Source: Geobacter sp. UBA2189
GTDB lineage: Bacteria > Desulfobacterota > Desulfuromonadia > Geobacterales > Pseudopelobacteraceae
Length of the DNA stretch: 26,660 nt
Reading direction: 5' to 3'
NCBI GenBank assembly: GCA_002328035.1
Contig: DCVL01000006.1
Coordinates: 1-26,660, forward strand
Shown here: in pieces, positions 22,674 to 26,660 of the stretch
Layout of the letters: every line of letters starts with the position of its first letter
Numbering within the stretch: position 1 is the stretch's first letter
Program-made: the position numbers and the translations under genes
Notes under the pieces: model-generated
What the model saw: only the letters and a program-made list of their open reading frames with translations
What the model was told of the DNA's origin: nothing
Databases searched by the model: none

Positions 22674-22688
22674 TTTGCGAGGGCATCA
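22674..22688 (-). repeat. Right terminal inverted repeat of the IS1182-type element
   Basis: Exact reverse complement of 21084-21098. It begins one base after the transposase stop codon, and the IS200-type coding sequence continues from 22689. Confidence 0.85.
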
Positions 22689-23108
22689 AGTTTAGCCCAT
22701 GTAAAATGGGAGTGCAAATATCATGTTGTGATTGTGCCGAAATACCGTAAGAAGGTGCTTTACGGCAGGCTTCGAGGAGAAGTTGGCAAAATCATCCGCC
22801 AGTTATGTCGCCAGAAGGAAGTTGAACTTATCGAGGGTCATGCCATGCCTGACCACATCCATCTGGTATTGAGTATTCCACCGAAGTACAGTATTTCGAT
22901 GGTGATAGGCTATTTGAAAGGCAAGTCGGCAATTCATATTCACCGTAAGGCCGAAGGGGTCAAGAAAGGTTTTATCGGTCGGCATTTTTGGTCACGTGGT
23001 TACTGTGCCAGCACTATCGGCCTGGATGAGGAAATGATCCGGGCTTATGTAAGAGATCAAGAACATCTGGACAAACAAGAGGAGTTGGACTTCACCCAAA
23101 ACCCTTAG
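22689..23108 (+). pseudogene. tnpA: IS200/IS605-type TnpA (HUH transposase) lacking its start
   Basis: Y1 single-strand transposase. Homology begins exactly at the IS1182 right end: SLAHVKWECKYHVVIVPKYR reads from 22689, whereas intact relatives have about five more residues and an ATG before this. In frame, a TAA lies at 22671-22673, so no native start remains. A GTG at 22728 could start a 126-residue product lacking the first strand. The HUH motif (DHIHLV, about residue 42 of that product) and catalytic Tyr region (MIRAYVRDQEHL) are intact, as is HFWSRGYCASTIGLDEEMI. Function is doubtful because of the lost N-terminus and lost left end. Confidence 0.88.
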
Positions 23109-23123
23109 CCCCTTTTAGGGGCT
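23107..23123. repeat. Hairpin at the tnpA stop
   Basis: AGCCCCT-TTT-AGGGGCT, a perfect 7-bp stem overlapping the tnpA stop codon and followed by TTT on the plus strand. It may act as a weak terminator. Confidence 0.5.
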
Positions 23124-23594
23124 TTCCTCAAGCCACCGGCTCTGCCGGTGGTCATGACTTCTCTTTAGTAATTTAAGAATCTCTTGTAGTTCGCGGTGAC
23201 CAAAAGGTTTTGGATTAATCCTCATCGCAATTATCTTGTTATGCGTAATCACATTTATCCTTGGAATTTTTATTTTTCGACCAAACATATTCCACTCAAT
23301 GCTTACATTTTTGACATCAGCAATCTCTCTCAAATAGACTTTTGATGACCTGAAAAACCCATCTCGATATTCAATATATTCGTTTGATACAGTAAGCTTG
23401 AAGCCCCAAAGCCAAATCCACCATATTAGCGAAACTATTCCAGCAAGTATTGCACCTGTTTCAAGACCTTTCCCAGGTTTACTTAGAGCAAGAAATATAT
23501 ACCCAATGGCAAGCAGCACCCATATGCCACTTAGGACAATATAGCTGATGAGTGTGGCACGTATTATTTTTGAATTAGAAGTAAGGGAGTTCAT
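23115..23594 (-). CDS. Small two-helix membrane protein with PH-like domain; possible Rhs immunity protein
   Basis: 159 residues, not recognised as a named family. Two membrane segments are visible (about 12-36 and 47-66), followed by a beta-rich segment (EYIEYRDGFFRSSKVYLREIADVKNV, then KIPRINVITHNKIIAMRINP) and a helix ELQEILKLLK, resembling bacterial PH-like (bPH) domains. It starts 16 bp after the Rhs stop on the same strand with an AGGTGA ribosome site. This is the usual place of an immunity gene for an Rhs C-terminal toxin, so that role is inferred, not shown. Residues from about 146 (SHDHRQSRWLEESP) are encoded by the IS200 right end, so the original C-terminus has been replaced. It is AT-richer than the Rhs core. 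Confidence 0.7.
   Translation of the reverse strand: MNSLTSNSKIIRATLISYIVLSGIWVLLAIGYIFLALSKPGKGLETGAILAGIVSLIWWIWLWGFKLTVSNEYIEYRDGFFRSSKVYLREIADVKNVSIEWNMFGRKIKIPRINVITHNKIIAMRINPKPFGHRELQEILKLLKRSHDHRQSRWLEESP
23133..23151. mobile_element. Right-end hairpin of the IS200-type element
   Basis: CCACCGGC-TCT-GCCGGTGG forms a perfect 8-bp stem 25 bp after tnpA. Subterminal hairpins of this kind are recognised by TnpA at IS200/IS605 right ends, and the actual cleavage site should lie a few to about 20 bases downstream (near 23152-23170). No matching left end was found in the window. Confidence 0.7.
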
Positions 23595-23610
23595 TTATAT
23601 TCACCTGATT

Positions 23611-26600
23611 TTACGGATATAAATTCCCATAAACTGTTGAGCCTATCGCTCCCGCTGCCGCGCTTTGTCCAAAAGCATATTCATAGAAAGCACCTCGCCC
23701 CATTTTAACTGCTGTTGTAGGCGAAATGTTTTTTATAGTTCCATTTGCAGATTTTGTAACCATTTGGCGAAATACCTGTACATCACTTCCTCGTCCTATG
23801 TTTATACCTGAAACACGAGGCCTTCCCGGTATAAACCCCGTTGCGGCTCCAAAAGTTGTATCGAAAGCTGCACTTTTAGAGTCAAGCCCACACTGTTTTC
23901 CTGAAATATTTTTCAGACCCTGAGTTGTAAGGTTTCCTGATAAGCCACCAGCTGCTCCTGATATAAACGGATTGGCCGTATAAAGCAAAGTTTCACCTGC
24001 AACTGCTCCTCCAACGAAAGCACCTGCATAGTCCTCCTTAGAGCCAAGTTTCCAAGTAACAAGATCACCAACACCACGACCCAATAAACCGAGTACAGCG
24101 CCACCACCAGCAAATACAGCATCATCAACACCTGCCCATAACCCGTAGGGATCAATTAGATTCCCCTGCCTGTTTTGTACATACCTGTAATAGTTATAAT
24201 CCTTGCCCTTCAGCCCAATCGGATCTTCCTGCGTATACCTGCCTGTGCTTGGGTCATAATACCGGTTCCAGTTGTAGTGAAGGCCTGTCTCCTCATCTGC
24301 GTACTGCCCCGGAAACCTCAGATTGTTGGTTACGGTGGCGGTGGTGATGCTTGCCTTCCCAAAGGCATCATAGGTTGCAGCCCAGACTATTGTTCCGCTT
24401 TCATCAGCCAGCTTCTGCGGCGTACCCAAATGGTCATTCAGGTAGTAGTAGGTGATGCCGTTCTCCGTCTGGCTTACCGGGTTGGTGCCCCAGGTGCTGT
24501 CAGGCAGCCAAGCGTAGGTTTTCTTCGCTGTGCCGGTTTCTGAGTACTCCCCGATCAGCCCTTCATCAGCGTACAGGTACCAGGTGGTTATACCGTTGGC
24601 TGTCTTGCTGATCCTGCGGTTAAACGGATCGTATGCGTAGCTGACGGTGCTTCCATTGGGCAGGGTTACCTTGGCCAGACGGTCTTTTGCATCGTAGCTG
24701 AAGCTGGTGGTTTGGCCGTTTTCGGTCTTGGTTAGTGTGTTGCCGTTTGCGTCATAACTGTAACTTGCCGATGCTGTGGCGGTTACCCGGTTGTTGGCAT
24801 CTGCTGTGCTGTCTGACCGGTTGCCGTTTTGATCGTAGCTGAATGTTTCCTGACCTGCCTGGGTAAGCTGGTAGGTTTTGTCATAGACGTAGTTGGTGGT
24901 TTGCTGTTCAGTTGCCTTGGTGGTTATGTTGCCGGTTTTGTCAAAGCTGTTCTGCTGGCTTTGGAGGGTGCTGCTGTTCTGTTTGGTTTCTATGGTTGCA
25001 AGCCAGTTGTTGGCGTTGTAGCTGTAGTTGGTGGTTATGTTGTTGGGCAGGGTGGTTTTGGTCTGCCTGATCCATTGGTGTTCAAGGCTTACGGTTTTAC
25101 CGTCTGCGGTGATTTGGGTAAGCTGGTTGTTTTTGTTGTAGCTGTAGTTGTAAGTTTTGCCTTCAGGGCTGGTAAAGGTTTGTTTGTTGCCCTGGTTGTC
25201 GTAGCTGTATCTGAATGTTTTGCTGAATGATCCGTAGCTGACGGTTTCCTCGGTTTTACGGTTTAGCTGGTCGTATTGTATGCTGCTGCTTATACCCGGT
25301 TTGGCGTAGCCAGTGAGGTTGCCTGCTGCGTCGTATTGGAATGTGTCTTTGGTGGTGTCGGCATATCTGGTTTCAATGAGTCTGCCAGCCTTGTCGTAGC
25401 TGTAGGTTGTTGTGTTGTTGTTAGGGTCGGTGGCTGTTTTCAGGAGACCGTTGGGCCAGTAGCTGTAGGTTATGTTCTGCCCCATTGGACGGGTTTCTTT
25501 GGTCTGTTGTCCGGCAAGGTTGTAGTCAAAGCTGGTGCTGTTGCCTTCTGCGTCGGTGATGCTGCTCAGGTTGCCTTTGTCGTCGTAGCCCAGTTGGGTA
25601 ATACCGCCGGTGGCGTTGGTGCGGCTGATGGTTCTGCCGTTTTTGTCGTAGCCCAGGCTGGTTATGTTGTTGTTGGCATCGGTGATACGGCTGATCTGAC
25701 CCAGGGCGGTGCGCAGCAGTTGGGTGCTGTTGCCTAAGGGGTCGGTAATCTGTACCGGTTTGCCGGTTTTGTTGTAGCTGTAGCGGCTGTTGTTGCCCAG
25801 GGGGTCGGTGATGGTTGCGGGGCCTGGGGCGGTTGCGCTGCAGGTTGGGCAGACAGGGCCGGCGTAGCTGTGGCTGGTTACATTACCCAGCGGATCGGTG
25901 ATGGTCTGCAGACGGCTTAGGAAGTCGTATTGATAGCTGGTGGTCTGTTCCTGGGCAGTGCCGCTGTTAACGGTCTGTTGCAGCAGGTTGCCGTCGCCAT
26001 CGTAGCTGTAACGGGTGATGGAGCCCAGGGGATCGGTTACACTGGTGACCCGGCCTTTGTAGTCATAGCTGTAGCTGTAGGTACGGCCCAGTTGGTCGGT
26101 TGTGCTGGCTATGTTGCCGACCGGGTCGTAGCTGTAGCGTTTCTTGTTGCCCAGGGGGTCTTCGACGATGGTCGGGTTACCGACAGGATCGTTGGTGATG
26201 GTGGTGCTGTTGTTTAGGGCATCGGTGATCTTGTTGACAAAGCCGTAGGTGTCGTAGGCCAGGGTGGTTTCATTGCCCAGGGGATCGGTTACCTTGGTGA
26301 CGTTGCCACGGCTGTCATAGGCGTAGCGGGTGATGCTGCTGCCACGGGTGACGGAGGTGACATTGCCGAAGCTGTCGTAGCCCAGACTGGTGACTGTTCC
26401 TTCAGGGTCAGTGACGCTGGTCAGGTCCTGGGTGGCGTTGTAGCTAAACAAAGTGCTGTTACCCAGCGGGTCGGTGATCTTGCTGATCTTCCAGAGGCTG
26501 TTGTATTCAAGCCGGGTCTGGTTGCCTTCTGCGTCAGTGATCAGGATCGGGTCGTCACGCTCGTTCCGCTTGATGGTGGTGCTGTTGCCAAGGCCATCAC

Positions 26601-26655
26601 TACCGGCGGCGATGTTCTGCCGCCGGGTGGTCTGTATGTAATCGCTATTCGATTG
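23611..26655 (-). CDS. Rhs/YD-repeat protein, C-terminal part with variable tip
   Basis: Large repeat protein whose beta-cocoon shell encloses a C-terminal effector domain; often secreted, with roles in contact-dependent competition. The frame runs from a TGA at 26658-26656 to the stop at 23611, about 1014 codons. Tandem YD repeats (patterns like YSYD..G..TSVTDPLGN) fill roughly 26600-24640. The Rhs core follows: RFPGQYADEETGLHYNWNRYYDPSTGRY, EDPIGLKG and LIDPYGLW, where self-cleavage normally occurs. The 175-residue tip (23614-24138) is glycine-rich and then mixed, with no nuclease or deaminase motif I recognise. The first possible start is TTG 26451, but repeats extend upstream of it. The gene is therefore either truncated or interrupted at the right edge, and its secretion signal is not visible. 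Confidence 0.85.
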   Translation of the reverse strand, partial: QSNSDYIQTTRRQNIAAGSDGLGNSTTIKRNERDDPILITDAEGNQTRLEYNSLWKISKITDPLGNSTLFSYNATQDLTSVTDPEGTVTSLGYDSFGNVTSVTRGSSITRYAYDSRGNVTKVTDPLGNETTLAYDTYGFVNKITDALNNSTTITNDPVGNPTIVEDPLGNKKRYSYDPVGNIASTTDQLGRTYSYSYDYKGRVTSVTDPLGSITRYSYDGDGNLLQQTVNSGTAQEQTTSYQYDFLSRLQTITDPLGNVTSHSYAGPVCPTCSATAPGPATITDPLGNNSRYSYNKTGKPVQITDPLGNSTQLLRTALGQISRITDANNNITSLGYDKNGRTISRTNATGGITQLGYDDKGNLSSITDAEGNSTSFDYNLAGQQTKETRPMGQNITYSYWPNGLLKTATDPNNNTTTYSYDKAGRLIETRYADTTKDTFQYDAAGNLTGYAKPGISSSIQYDQLNRKTEETVSYGSFSKTFRYSYDNQGNKQTFTSPEGKTYNYSYNKNNQLTQITADGKTVSLEHQWIRQTKTTLPNNITTNYSYNANNWLATIETKQNSSTLQSQQNSFDKTGNITTKATEQQTTNYVYDKTYQLTQAGQETFSYDQNGNRSDSTADANNRVTATASASYSYDANGNTLTKTENGQTTSFSYDAKDRLAKVTLPNGSTVSYAYDPFNRRISKTANGITTWYLYADEGLIGEYSETGTAKKTYAWLPDSTWGTNPVSQTENGITYYYLNDHLGTPQKLADESGTIVWAATYDAFGKASITTATVTNNLRFPGQYADEETGLHYNWNRYYDPSTGRYTQEDPIGLKGKDYNYYRYVQNRQGNLIDPYGLWAGVDDAVFAGGGAVLGLLGRGVGDLVTWKLGSKEDYAGAFVGGAVAGETLLYTANPFISGAAGGLSGNLTTQGLKNISGKQCGLDSKSAAFDTTFGAATGFIPGRPRVSGINIGRGSDVQVFRQMVTKSANGTIKNISPTTAVKMGRGAFYEYAFGQSAAAGAIGSTVYGNLYP
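24640..26610 (-). repeat. DNA tandem repeats encoding YD repeats
   Basis: Degenerate units of about 60-63 bp encode the 20-21-residue YD repeats. On the plus strand they show recurrent CCCAGGGGGTCGGTGAT and TTGTAGCTGTAG phrases. The plus strand is strongly G+T rich because the protein is full of Asn, Thr, Ser and Tyr codons. These are coding repeats, not a CRISPR array: the units have no constant spacer/repeat division. Confidence 0.8.
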
Positions 26656-26660
26656 TCAGA

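Larger units (their letters stand above)
21084..22688 (+). mobile_element. IS1182-family insertion sequence, degenerate
   Basis: Bounded by perfect 15-bp inverted ends, TGATGCCCTCGCAAA (21084-21098) and TTTGCGAGGGCATCA (22674-22688), enclosing one transposase gene on the plus strand; total 1605 bp. The length is below that expected for the family because about 100 codons are deleted. No target duplication is seen: the left flank ends in AAGGA, while the right flank begins AGTTT inside an IS200-type gene. Confidence 0.85.

Noticed and set aside
24829..26217. Plus-strand ORFs of 95-153 aa within the Rhs gene
   Set aside because: They are Val/Gly-rich mirror readings of the YD-repeat codons on the other strand, with no ribosome sites.
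24640..26610. CRISPR-like periodicity
   Set aside because: The units are degenerate coding repeats of an Rhs protein and there is no conserved repeat alternating with unique spacers.
1..26660. tRNA or rRNA genes
   Set aside because: No tRNA-like TTCRA loops with cloverleaf arms or rRNA segments were seen on either strand; only the SRP RNA and the riboswitch were recognised.

Overview
The window looks like chromosome of a Geobacter-like member of the Desulfuromonadota (Deltaproteobacteria). The basis is a dnaX-ebfC-recR-pyruvate:ferredoxin oxidoreductase gene order that I recall from Geobacter, an anaerobe's PFOR, rubrerythrin-type proteins, and general protein similarity. The assignment is from memory and not from a search.

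Layout. (1) 1-6070, minus strand: the SRP RNA gene (ffs), dnaX, ebfC, recR and the first 1014 codons of nifJ/por, which runs off the left edge. This is an information-processing operon with PFOR at its end. (2) 6116-7223: a monocistronic FabH-type ketoacyl-ACP synthase with its own promoter, which carries a palindrome. (3) 7369-10688, plus strand: Uup-type ABC-F ATPase, a split two-gene chromate transporter, and an Nfu-type Fe-S scaffold closed by a strong terminator. (4) 10779-12238: a metal-dependent amidohydrolase/deaminase behind a 170-nt leader. (5) 12225-16081: a yybP-ykoY manganese riboswitch with a clear sigma70 promoter and terminator-type switch. It leads htpX, a small PGPGW membrane protein, lemA, a GDT1/UPF0016 cation exporter, terC and a PNPOx-like flavoprotein. 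This ties envelope proteolysis to manganese export and is the most interesting system in the window.

(6) 16174-20862, minus strand: class I glutamine amidotransferase, rubrerythrin-like protein and Bcp-like peroxiredoxin (an oxidative-stress pair), a DACG-type polysaccharide deacetylase, and an Slt lytic transglycosylase lipoprotein (a cell-wall pair). (7) 21084-23160: mobile DNA. An IS1182-family element with perfect 15-bp ends carries a transposase broken by an internal deletion. It abuts an IS200-type tnpA that has lost its start. (8) 23115-26655, minus strand: the 3' part of an Rhs/YD-repeat gene with a distinct C-terminal tip, followed by a small membrane protein (possible immunity protein) whose last codons come from the IS200 end. 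The Rhs frame meets a stop two bases inside the right edge.

All homology calls are from reading motifs. No database search was possible.
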